Part shown: positions 32,954 to 40,493 of the stretch, one piece after another
Layout: each line of letters begins with the position of its first letter
Numbering within the stretch: position 1 is the first letter of the stretch
Origin: Pseudolachnospira sp964507035
GTDB lineage: Bacteria > Bacillota > Clostridia > Lachnospirales > Lachnospiraceae
DNA length: 47,332 nucleotides
Reading direction: 5' to 3'
Assembly: GCA_964507035.1 (NCBI GenBank)
Contig: CAZDOQ010000005.1
Coordinates: 1 to 47,332, forward strand
Translations under genes and position numbers: made by a program
Notes under the pieces: generated by a model
The model's input: only the letters and a program-made list of their open reading frames with translations
What the model was told of the DNA's origin: nothing
Database searches by the model: none

Positions 32954-33574
32954 ATGGATCCCAATACTTTTCCCACCAGGGGAAACTTGCTCCTGGCCCA
33001 AAATTCCTTGACCCTGTCCCGTCAGGGATACGAACTGATGGACAAGAAGCGGAATATTTTGATCCGGGAACTGATGGACCTGATCGACCAGGCCAAGGAT
33101 ATCCAGTCCCAGATCGACATAACCTTCCGCACCGCCTATGCGGCGCTGCAGAAGGCCAACATGGTCCTGGGGATCAGCTTTATCCAACAGATCTCCTTCA
33201 CAGTCCCGGTGGAAAACTCTATCCGGGTCAAGACCCGCAGCGTCATGGGGACGGAGATCCCGCTGGTGGAGGCGGAACCCACCACCAACGTGCCCACCTA
33301 CGCCTATTACAGCACCAAGGCGGTGCTGGACGAGGCCAAGGAGGCCTTTGAGAAGGTGAAGGAGCTGACCATTCGCCTGTCCATGGTGGAAAATGCCGCT
33401 TACCGGCTTGCTGTGAGCATCAAGAAGACCCAAAAGAGAGCCAATGCCCTGAAAAATATCACCATTCCCCGCTATGAGCAGCTGACCAAGGACATCACCA
33501 ACGTGCTGGAAGAGCGGGAGAGGGAGGAATTCACGCGGCTGAAGGTGATCAAACGAATGAAATCCACCGGGTGA
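32954..33574 (+). CDS. V/A-type ATPase subunit D (central rotor shaft)
   Basis: 206 residues. Long N- and C-terminal helices form an antiparallel coiled coil, with a short globular middle containing the NxPTYAYYSTKAVLDEA stretch. The N-terminus reads NTFPTRGNLLLAQNSL. It inserts into the A3B3 head and couples rotation to catalysis together with F. GGGAAGGGGGAGCG precedes ATG. It is the last gene of the nine-gene operon; no clear terminator follows before the next promoter. Confidence 0.95.
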   Translation: MDPNTFPTRGNLLLAQNSLTLSRQGYELMDKKRNILIRELMDLIDQAKDIQSQIDITFRTAYAALQKANMVLGISFIQQISFTVPVENSIRVKTRSVMGTEIPLVEAEPTTNVPTYAYYSTKAVLDEAKEAFEKVKELTIRLSMVENAAYRLAVSIKKTQKRANALKNITIPRYEQLTKDITNVLEEREREEFTRLKVIKRMKSTG

Positions 33575-33611
33575 CCCTTTTCGTGTTATGGAAAGTCCCC
33601 CGGCGCATTTA

Positions 33612-33644
33612 TTGACAGTTTCTTGACGGAACCCCGTTTATAAT
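33612..33644 (+). promoter_or_regulatory. Heptamer-repeat operator/promoter of the formimidoyltransferase unit
   Basis: TTGACAG (33612-33618) and TTGACGG (33623-33629) are 11 bp apart, and a 9-bp gap leads to TATAAT (33639-33644). Neither heptamer is at a normal -35 distance (21 or 10 bp). This is the layout bound by SARP-type activators. The same layout recurs at 38367-38399. Confidence 0.65.
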
Positions 33645-33693
33645 GAAGCCATCATACGGGCCGCTGTGCCCAAATTGAACAGGAGGAATAAGC

Positions 33694-34587
33694 ATGAATC
33701 AGATCATCGAGTGTGTGCCGAACTTTAGTGAAGGCCGGGACCTGGAGAAGGTGGAGAAGATCGTGGACTGCTTCCGCGGAAAAGAGGGCGTGAAACTGCT
33801 GGACTATACCTCTGACAAGGACCACAACCGCAGCGTGGTGACGGTCATTGGAGAGCCGGAGCCGCTGCGGGACGCCATGGCGGAGGCCATCGGCAAGGCG
33901 GTGGAGTTGATCGATATGACCAAGCATCAGGGACAGCATCCCCGGATGGGCTGCGTGGACGTGATTCCTTTTATCCCGATCCGCAATGTGACCATTGAGG
34001 ATGCGGACCGGATCGCCAAGGAGACGGCCAGGATTGCGGCGGAGAAGTTTGGACAGCCCTTCTTCCTGTATGAGAAGTCTGCCACCGCTCCCCACCGGGA
34101 GAATCTGGCCAACGTGCGGAAGGGCCAGTTTGAGGGCATGGCGGAGAAGATGAAGGATCAGACCATGTGGAAACCGGATTTTGGTCCCAACACCATTCAT
34201 CCCACCGGCGGTGTGACGGCCATTGGCGCCCGGATGCCGCTGATCGCCTACAACATTAACCTGGATACATCCAACCTGGAGATCGCCAAGAAGATCGCAG
34301 ACAAGATCCGTCACGTGAAAGGCGGCTTCCACTTCTGCAAGGCCATGGGCGTGATGCTGGAGGACCGGAACATTGCGCAGGTTTCCATGAACCTGACCGA
34401 CTTCACCAAGACCTCCGTGTATACAGTGTTTGAGACGGTGCGGATGGAAGCCCGCCGTTATGGCGTCAACGTGCTGGGCAGCGAGATTGTGGGCCTGGTA
34501 CCCCTGGCTGCGCTGGTGGACTGCGCCGAATACTACCTGGGCCTGGAGAACTTTGACATGAATCAGGTTCTGGAGACCCGGCTGTAA
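33694..34587 (+). CDS. ftcD: Glutamate formimidoyltransferase
   Basis: 297 residues, matching the stand-alone bacterial transferase rather than the fused mammalian enzyme. It opens IIECVPNFSEGRDLEKVEKI and contains GQHPRMGCVDVIPFIP, both conserved FTCD motifs around the active site, and ends DCAEYYLGLENFD. It moves the formimino group of N-formimino-glutamate, the product of imidazolone hydrolysis, to tetrahydrofolate, releasing glutamate. The neighbouring cyclodeaminase, urocanate hydratase and imidazolonepropionase genes complete the pathway. ACAGGAGGAATAAGC precedes ATG. Confidence 0.95.
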   Translation: MNQIIECVPNFSEGRDLEKVEKIVDCFRGKEGVKLLDYTSDKDHNRSVVTVIGEPEPLRDAMAEAIGKAVELIDMTKHQGQHPRMGCVDVIPFIPIRNVTIEDADRIAKETARIAAEKFGQPFFLYEKSATAPHRENLANVRKGQFEGMAEKMKDQTMWKPDFGPNTIHPTGGVTAIGARMPLIAYNINLDTSNLEIAKKIADKIRHVKGGFHFCKAMGVMLEDRNIAQVSMNLTDFTKTSVYTVFETVRMEARRYGVNVLGSEIVGLVPLAALVDCAEYYLGLENFDMNQVLETRL

Positions 34588-34601
34588 ACAGGAGGCGTTT
34601 C

Positions 34602-35243
34602 ATGGCAGATTTGAAGGATTTGACCGTAGACGGGTTTGTACAGATCACTTCCTCGGACGAGCCGGCGCCTGGCGGCGGCAGCGTGTCCGCTTTGGCCGGC
34701 GCTCTGGCGGCGGCTTTGGCGGAGATGGTGGCCCGGCTTACGGCGGGACGGGAGAAATACGCGGCGGTGGAAGAGGACATGCAGGCGGTGCTTCAGGAGG
34801 CGTCTTTCATCAAGGAGGAACTTGTGGCGGCCATCCAGAAAGACAGCAGTTCCTTTGAGCTGTATATGCAGGCCCTTGTCCTGCCCAAGAACACGGAGGA
34901 GGAGAAGGCGGCCCGCCGGGCGGCCATGCAGGATGGCCTGAAGGCAGCGGCCCAGGCGCCTATGAGCGTGGCGCGGGCGGCCGGCCGGATTCTGCCCCTG
35001 GCCCGGACCGTGGTGCAAAAAGGCAACTCCAATGCGGTGACAGACGGCCTGGTGGCCGCCATGATGGCCCGGACCGCTGTGCTGGGCGCCCTGTTCAACG
35101 TGAAGATCAACCTCTCCTCCATCCAGGACGAGGCCTTCACCCAGGCCATGGCCCAGGAAGCGGCCCAGCTGGAGCAGGCTGCCATAGAGGGCGAGCAGGA
35201 GATCTTAAAGAGCACGGAGATTTCCGCCTCCTGCTGCCGGTAA
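34602..35243 (+). CDS. fchA: Formimidotetrahydrofolate cyclodeaminase
   Basis: 213 residues, all-helical, with the family signature DEPAPGGGSVSALAGALAAA near residue 20 and the later NSNAVTDGLVAAMMA segment. It converts 5-formimino-tetrahydrofolate to 5,10-methenyl-tetrahydrofolate and ammonia, taking over the product of the upstream transferase, 14 bp away. Some proteins of this family act as methenyl-THF cyclohydrolases, but the pairing with a formimidoyltransferase favours the deaminase reaction. AACAGGAGGCGTTTC precedes ATG. Confidence 0.92.
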   Translation: MADLKDLTVDGFVQITSSDEPAPGGGSVSALAGALAAALAEMVARLTAGREKYAAVEEDMQAVLQEASFIKEELVAAIQKDSSSFELYMQALVLPKNTEEEKAARRAAMQDGLKAAAQAPMSVARAAGRILPLARTVVQKGNSNAVTDGLVAAMMARTAVLGALFNVKINLSSIQDEAFTQAMAQEAAQLEQAAIEGEQEILKSTEISASCCR

Positions 35244-35274
35244 AAAAATGAGGAAACACCCTATCTGTGAGGCT

Positions 35275-35335
35275 AGAGAACGGAGAGACGGGGATCTTAT
35301 TCTGCGAGGGGAGACGCAGGGTAAGGTCCCTGTTT
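35275..35335 (+). terminator. Long hairpin after the cyclodeaminase gene, terminator-like
   Basis: GGGATCTTA (35291-35299) pairs with TAAGGTCCC (35322-35330), and CTGCG with CGCAG inside a symmetric 2x2 internal loop; a few further outer pairs extend it to 35286/35335. It is followed by TGTTTGCATT, a weak T-run. The 14-base string AGAGAACGGAGAGA (35275-35288) just before it also occurs in the opp leader at 18723-18736. It may end the upstream unit. Confidence 0.45.
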
Positions 35336-35397
35336 GCATTGGCGCGGGTCAGAACTTTGTCTTTCTCCAAGAATCCCTGGAAGAAACGGGCCGGATA

Positions 35398-35406
35398 TGG
35401 TATGAT
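35398..35406 (+). promoter_or_regulatory. Extended -10 of the BTAD regulator gene
   Basis: TGGTATGAT, a TGn-extended -10. There is no good -35 and no heptamer repeat, so the regulator gene does not share the operator of the two catabolic units. Confidence 0.45.
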
Positions 35407-35462
35407 ACAAGAGTCGAAAGGTAAAAAGAAGATCAGATGAAAAAGGTCAGGAGGCGAGTCCC

Positions 35463-38321
35463 ATGGAGCAGATGACCGTCCGGCTGCTGCGCTCTCCCAC
35501 GGTGGAGTGGAAGGGGCAGGAGATCCGGTTTCCCTATAAGAAAGCGGCGGGATTGTTTTACTATCTCTGCGTCAAAAAGAGCGTGACCCGGGAGGAAGTC
35601 ATCCACCTGCTGTGGGCAGACGGCGGGGAGGCTGCCGGGCGCAAGAGTCTGCGGGAAGCCCTCTACCAGATCAAGAAAAAGGTGGGAGAGGATTTTCTGC
35701 TGTTGTCCGGCCAGTCAGGAATCCGGCTCAACCCGGACTTCCCTTGTTTTGTGGACGTGGATGACTTGGAGGGGATTCTGGACCACTATGAAGGAGGCTT
35801 TCTGGACCACTTTTATGTGAAAAACTGCTATGAATTTGAAGAGTGGGCCCAGGAAACCCGGGAGTATTACCGGACCCGGTATATGGAGGAGGTGCGGCGG
35901 CTGCTGGATCTGGCCGCCGCCGCCGGAGATGAGGCCCGGATGGAAAGCTACACCTCGGCGCTCCTGCGCCAGGACCCCTACAATGAGGAACTGTACTGCC
36001 ATGTGATGGGCATTTTTGCGGAGCAGGGCAAGTACAATATGGCCATCAAGCTGTACTATGACCTGCGGAAGCGGCTGCGGGAGGAACTGAACCAGGAGCC
36101 TGGAGAGGAAGTCCAGGAGCAGATGCAGCAGGTGATCCGGGTCAAGGAAGACCTGATGGGCAGTTCCATCCGCCGGGAGGAGTATTTCTTTGGCCGTTCC
36201 CAGGAGGTATATCGGATCCATGACCGGATCCGGGGACTGCTTCGGGGAGAGCGGGCGCTCTCTCTGGTGGTGGTGGGAGACGTGGGGGTGGGTAAAACAG
36301 CCCTCATGAACAAGGTGAGCCATATGCTCACCTCCCGCCGGGTGTTGCTCTGGCAGGCCGCCTGCTATGAGTCGGAGCGGGATTTCTACCTGAAACCCTG
36401 GCAGGACATTTTTGCCCAGATGGAGGAGCTGGCGGCCCAGGGGCAGATGGACCTGCGGCCGGCAGAGGCAGAAGTGTTCCGGAACTTCATGGGACTGGGG
36501 GCGGCGGGGGAAGGCAACCTGTCGGTGAGCTGCCAGATGGTGGAGCGGACCCTCCTGGACCTGGTGGGCCGGATCTCCGGCCGCTGGAAGATCCTGCTGT
36601 TTCTGGATGACATCCAGTGGATGGACCCCATGAGCGTGCAGCTGTTGCAGCGGCTGCTTTTGACCTACGGCGGAAAATCCGTGCTACTGGTGGCCGGGAT
36701 GCGTCCCGGCCAGGACAATGGCTTTGCCGAGGCCATGGAACTGCTGCAGCGCCGGGATCTGCTGGATACCATGGAACTGCGGAACTTCACCCGGGAGGAG
36801 ACGGAATCCATTCTGAAACAGCTGCTGCCGGAGATTGGAAGCAGCCGGGAGAAGGTGGAGGGGATCTACCGGGAGACGGATGGGAACGCCCTGTTTCTCA
36901 TGGAGCTGATCCGGGAGATCCGGGAAAAGGGCTTTGCCCTGGACATCCCCAAGAAGACCGCCGGGGTGCTGGGGAGCCGCCTGGCCCGGCTTTCCAAAGA
37001 GGAAAACCAGCTGTTGGACGCCATGTCCATCTTCATTGAGAAGGCCAGCGTGGAGCAGCTGGAGATCTTGCTCCCCTGGCCGCGGCTGGATCTGCTGGAC
37101 GTGTTGGAGTCCCTGGAACGGCAGCATCTGATCTGGGAGCAGGTGGCCGGGGGGGAGGTCTGCTACCGGTTCCGCCACCGGCTGTACTGGGAGTTTGTGT
37201 ACAACCGCCTCTCCCTGGGGAAGCGGCGTCACTGGCACGGGCAGATCGGCGCTTACTATGAGGAAGAGTACCAAAAGACCCGCAGCCTGCCGCTGTTGCC
37301 GCTGTTGGTCTATCATTGGGAGCAGGGAGGAGAACGGCGGAAGTTCTACCAGTACCGGCTCCAGTATCTGAAAGAATTTTACACCTTCCGCAATGAGAAT
37401 TACCCGGCGCTGCGCCAAGAACTCTTAAGCGGCGCGGACAGCCTGGGAGACCCGGGCAGCGTCCGGGCCATGACGGCGCTGGCCCGGGAGGTAATCCGCT
37501 GGCAGGACTCCTCCCGGGAGAGCAAATCCCTGAAGATGGAGAGCTATTATATTTTGGGGCGGTACGACATTGCGGTGGGCGCTTACCGGGAAGGCACCAT
37601 GGCGGTGGAAACCTGCATTCGCCTGGCGGAGGAGTTGGGCAGCAGCGAGTACCGGATCAACGGCTGCAAGCAGATGATCTTCTATGGGATCCAGGTCCAG
37701 AACCTGGAAGTGATGGAGGAGTACCTGCGCCGGGGCCGGGAGGCGCTGTTCTCCGGCGGCTCCCCGGAGGAAAAGGCGGTGTTTGACCGGCTGGAGGCGC
37801 TGCTTTTCAGCTGCCTGGGCCGGTTTCAGGAGGCGGAGATCCGCCTGCAAAAGATCCTTCACTATTACGAAGAACTGGAGAACGGCCGGGACCGGCACCG
37901 AATGGATATTGCCGCCTGCTGCAATTATCTGGGGGAGATCTGCCGGAAGCGGGGCCAGCTGGAGGAGGCCTGCGTCTATTACCGGCAGGCCCTGGAGGAA
38001 TGCGCGGGAGGCTATCCCACCAACGGCATGGGCCAGCTTTACCGGAACCTGGGATGGGCCATGCTGTCCCAGGGAAAGCGGGAGGAGGCCGGCCGTTATC
38101 TGAACCAGGCGGTGGAATGCTTCCGCCACAACGACTACCGCTGGGGCTGGGACAAGGCGGAGGCCTGTCTGTGCGAGATGGCGCTCCAGGAAGGAGATCT
38201 GCCCACGGCCCGCCGCCATTTTGAGAATGCCCGGGAGTTGGCGGAGCAGATGCAGACGCCGGCCACTCTGGAATGGGTCCGGCAGCTGGGAAAGCGGCCG
38301 GAATTGTCTGGGTCAATTTGA
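35463..38321 (+). CDS. SARP/AfsR-like regulator: DNA-binding, BTAD, STAND-type ATPase and TPR domains
   Basis: 952 residues. Residues 1-95 form an OmpR-like winged helix (DNA binding). Residues 100-230 form a bacterial transcriptional activation domain, with DPYNEELYCHVM and the EELNQEPGEE ending typical of BTAD. An AAA/STAND ATPase follows, with Walker A GDVGVGKT (272-279) and Walker B ILLFLDD (377-383). From about 620 the chain is helical with TPR-like repeats (YYRQALEECAGGYP and similar). Such proteins integrate a signal through the TPR/ATPase part and activate promoters carrying heptamer repeats. The gene sits inside the histidine degradation locus, whose two promoters carry such repeats. 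The ligand is unknown; a pathway intermediate is a fair guess. Confidence 0.9.
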   Translation: MEQMTVRLLRSPTVEWKGQEIRFPYKKAAGLFYYLCVKKSVTREEVIHLLWADGGEAAGRKSLREALYQIKKKVGEDFLLLSGQSGIRLNPDFPCFVDVDDLEGILDHYEGGFLDHFYVKNCYEFEEWAQETREYYRTRYMEEVRRLLDLAAAAGDEARMESYTSALLRQDPYNEELYCHVMGIFAEQGKYNMAIKLYYDLRKRLREELNQEPGEEVQEQMQQVIRVKEDLMGSSIRREEYFFGRSQEVYRIHDRIRGLLRGERALSLVVVGDVGVGKTALMNKVSHMLTSRRVLLWQAACYESERDFYLKPWQDIFAQMEELAAQGQMDLRPAEAEVFRNFMGLGAAGEGNLSVSCQMVERTLLDLVGRISGRWKILLFLDDIQWMDPMSVQLLQRLLLTYGGKSVLLVAGMRPGQDNGFAEAMELLQRRDLLDTMELRNFTREETESILKQLLPEIGSSREKVEGIYRETDGNALFLMELIREIREKGFALDIPKKTAGVLGSRLARLSKEENQLLDAMSIFIEKASVEQLEILLPWPRLDLLDVLESLERQHLIWEQVAGGEVCYRFRHRLYWEFVYNRLSLGKRRHWHGQIGAYYEEEYQKTRSLPLLPLLVYHWEQGGERRKFYQYRLQYLKEFYTFRNENYPALRQELLSGADSLGDPGSVRAMTALAREVIRWQDSSRESKSLKMESYYILGRYDIAVGAYREGTMAVETCIRLAEELGSSEYRINGCKQMIFYGIQVQNLEVMEEYLRRGREALFSGGSPEEKAVFDRLEALLFSCLGRFQEAEIRLQKILHYYEELENGRDRHRMDIAACCNYLGEICRKRGQLEEACVYYRQALEECAGGYPTNGMGQLYRNLGWAMLSQGKREEAGRYLNQAVECFRHNDYRWGWDKAEACLCEMALQEGDLPTARRHFENARELAEQMQTPATLEWVRQLGKRPELSGSI

Positions 38322-38366
38322 TTTTCCAGCGCTTTCCTTCAAAAGAAAGGCAGGAAAAAATGGTTA

Positions 38367-38399
38367 TTGACGGTCTTTTGACGAAGTCTGCGGTATGAT
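38367..38399 (+). promoter_or_regulatory. Heptamer-repeat operator/promoter of the urocanate hydratase unit
   Basis: TTGACGG (38367-38373) and TTGACGA (38378-38384) are 11 bp apart, and a 9-bp gap leads to TATGAT (38394-38399). The geometry is identical to 33612-33644 and the heptamers are nearly identical, which points to one shared activator. Confidence 0.65.
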
Positions 38400-38465
38400 A
38401 AAGGTACCAAAACAAATATAAGCCGCATCAGGCGGCCTGAGCAGCCAGGAAAGGATGGAAATCAA

Positions 38466-40475
38466 ATGGAGAAGAAGAATCTGAACGCCAAAATTTTCCA
38501 GTTGGACGAAATTCCGGAAAAGATTCCCGAATTTGTGGAGGGAATCCGCCGGGCTCCCATGCGGGAATCCCATATGAGCCAGTCGGACCGGGAGACGGCG
38601 ATCATGAACGCGCTGCGCTACATTCCGGAGCAGTATCATGAGCAGATGGCCAAGGAGTTTGCCCAGGAACTGAAGGAGCATGGCCGGATTTACGGATACC
38701 GGTTCCGTCCCGAAGGCGCCGTCAAGGGCCGTCCCATTGACGAGTACAAGGGCAAATGTGTAGAGGGCAAGGCTTTCCAGGTAATGATCGACAACAACCT
38801 GGACTTTGACGTGGCCCTGTACCCCTATGAGTTGGTGACTTACGGCGAGACCGGCCAGGTATGCCAGAACTGGATGCAGTACCGCCTGATCAAAAAATAC
38901 CTGGAAGAACTGACCCAGGAGCAGACGCTGGTGGTCATGTCCGGACATCCTCTGGGCCTGTTCCGTTCCCACAAATATGCTCCCCGTGTTATCATCACCA
39001 ACGGCCTGATGGTGGGACAGTTTGACAACCAGGCCAGCTTCAACCGTGCCGCTGCCATGGGCGTTGCCAACTATGGCCAGATGACCGCCGGCGGCTGGAT
39101 GTACATTGGACCCCAGGGCATTGTCCACGGCACCTTCAACACCCTGCTGAATGCCGGACGTCTGGAACTGGGCATTCCGCAGGATCAGGATCTGGCAGGC
39201 CGCCTGTTTGTATCCGCCGGTCTGGGCGGCATGAGCGGCGCTCAGGGCAAGGCCGCTGAGATCGCCGGGGCTGTGTCCATCATTGCGGAGGTGGACTTCT
39301 CCCGTCTGATGACCCGCTATGAGCAGGGCTGGGTCAGCTGCTACACCGCAGACCTGGAGGAAGCGCTTCGCTGGGCTCAGGAGAAGCAGGCTGCCAAGGA
39401 GCCTTGCGCCATTGCCTACCACGGCAACGTGGTGGATCTGCTGGAGTTCTTGATTGAGAAGAACGTCCATGTGGACCTGCTGTCCGACCAGACCTCCTGC
39501 CATGTGCCCTATGACGGCGGCTACTGCCCTCAGGGTCTGACCTTTGAGGAGAGAACCCAGATGCTGGCGGACAATCCGGAGCATTTCTGCGGGCTGGTGA
39601 ACAAGACCCTCCGCCATCACTATGAACTGATCTGCGAGCTGCATAAGCGCGGCACGTACTTCTTCGACTACGGCAACAGCTTCTTAAAGGCCGTGTACGA
39701 CGCAGGCGTCAGGGAAGTCTGCAAGAACGGCGAAAATGAGATTGACGGCTTTGTGTTCCCGTCCTACGTGGAGGATATTCTGGGACCGCAGCTGTTCGAC
39801 TATGGCTACGGACCGTTCCGGTGGTGCTGCCTGTCCGGCAAGCCGGAGGATCTGGATGCCACGGATAAGGCGGCCATGGAGTGCATTGACCCCAACCGCC
39901 GGTATCAGGACCGGGATAACTACGTTTGGGTCCGGGATGCTAAGAAGAACAAACTGGTGGTGGGCACCCAGTGTCGTATCCTGTACCAGGATGCTCTGGG
40001 CCGCATGAAGATTGCCCTGAAGTTCAACGAGATGGTGAGAAACGGAGAGATCGGACCGGTTATGCTGGGCCGGGATCACCACGATACCGGCGGCACCGAT
40101 TCTCCTTTCCGTGAGACTTCCAATATCAAAGACGGCTCCAATATTATGGCCGATATGGCGACCCAGTGTTACGCCGGCAACTGCGCCCGGGGCATGAGTC
40201 TGGTGGCTCTCCACAACGGCGGCGGCGTGGGCATCGGCAAGGCCATCAACGGCGGTTTCGGCATGGTGCTGGACGGCAGCGAGCGGGTGGACGCCATCCT
40301 GCAGATGGCGATGCCTTGGGATACCATGGTAGGCGTGTCCCGCCGTGCTTGGGCCAGAAATGAGAATGCTGTCTCCACCGTGAAGGAGTACAACGAGATC
40401 TACAAAGAGTCGGATCACATCACCGAGCCCTTCATTGCGGACCGGGAGATGGTGAAGAAAATTCTGGGCGAGTAA
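38466..40475 (+). CDS. hutU: Urocanate hydratase
   Basis: 669 residues, the longer form found in Clostridia and relatives. Landmarks include MSGHPLGLFRSH, the AAAMGVANYGQMTAGGWMYIGPQGIVHGT stretch region near 200 and a NAD-site segment GLGGMSGAQGKAAEIAGA. The conserved end has HDTGGTDSPFRETSNI. It uses tightly bound NAD+ to convert urocanate to 4-imidazolone-5-propionate in the cytoplasm. It starts behind AAAGGATGGAAATCAA and is followed 18 bp later by imidazolonepropionase, so the two catalyse consecutive steps from one transcript. Confidence 0.96.
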   Translation: MEKKNLNAKIFQLDEIPEKIPEFVEGIRRAPMRESHMSQSDRETAIMNALRYIPEQYHEQMAKEFAQELKEHGRIYGYRFRPEGAVKGRPIDEYKGKCVEGKAFQVMIDNNLDFDVALYPYELVTYGETGQVCQNWMQYRLIKKYLEELTQEQTLVVMSGHPLGLFRSHKYAPRVIITNGLMVGQFDNQASFNRAAAMGVANYGQMTAGGWMYIGPQGIVHGTFNTLLNAGRLELGIPQDQDLAGRLFVSAGLGGMSGAQGKAAEIAGAVSIIAEVDFSRLMTRYEQGWVSCYTADLEEALRWAQEKQAAKEPCAIAYHGNVVDLLEFLIEKNVHVDLLSDQTSCHVPYDGGYCPQGLTFEERTQMLADNPEHFCGLVNKTLRHHYELICELHKRGTYFFDYGNSFLKAVYDAGVREVCKNGENEIDGFVFPSYVEDILGPQLFDYGYGPFRWCCLSGKPEDLDATDKAAMECIDPNRRYQDRDNYVWVRDAKKNKLVVGTQCRILYQDALGRMKIALKFNEMVRNGEIGPVMLGRDHHDTGGTDSPFRETSNIKDGSNIMADMATQCYAGNCARGMSLVALHNGGGVGIGKAINGGFGMVLDGSERVDAILQMAMPWDTMVGVSRRAWARNENAVSTVKEYNEIYKESDHITEPFIADREMVKKILGE

Positions 40476-40493
40476 AAGTAAGGGAGGTTTTCC

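Noticed and set aside
31874..33433. Very long minus-strand open frame (519 codons) opposite ATPase subunits B and D
   Set aside because: Shadow of GC-rich coding sequence: low-complexity, Gly/His/Gln-rich translation, no ribosome-binding site; the plus-strand genes are certain.
33612..33628. TTGACA or TTGACG read as an ordinary -35 box
   Set aside because: Spacing to TATAAT is 21 or 10 bp, outside the workable range, and the same arrangement recurs at 38367, which favours an operator.
35248..35424. A 58-codon open frame starting ATG between the cyclodeaminase and regulator genes
   Set aside because: No ribosome-binding site, unusual codon choice, overlaps the hairpin and the -10 of the next gene, and resembles no family I know.
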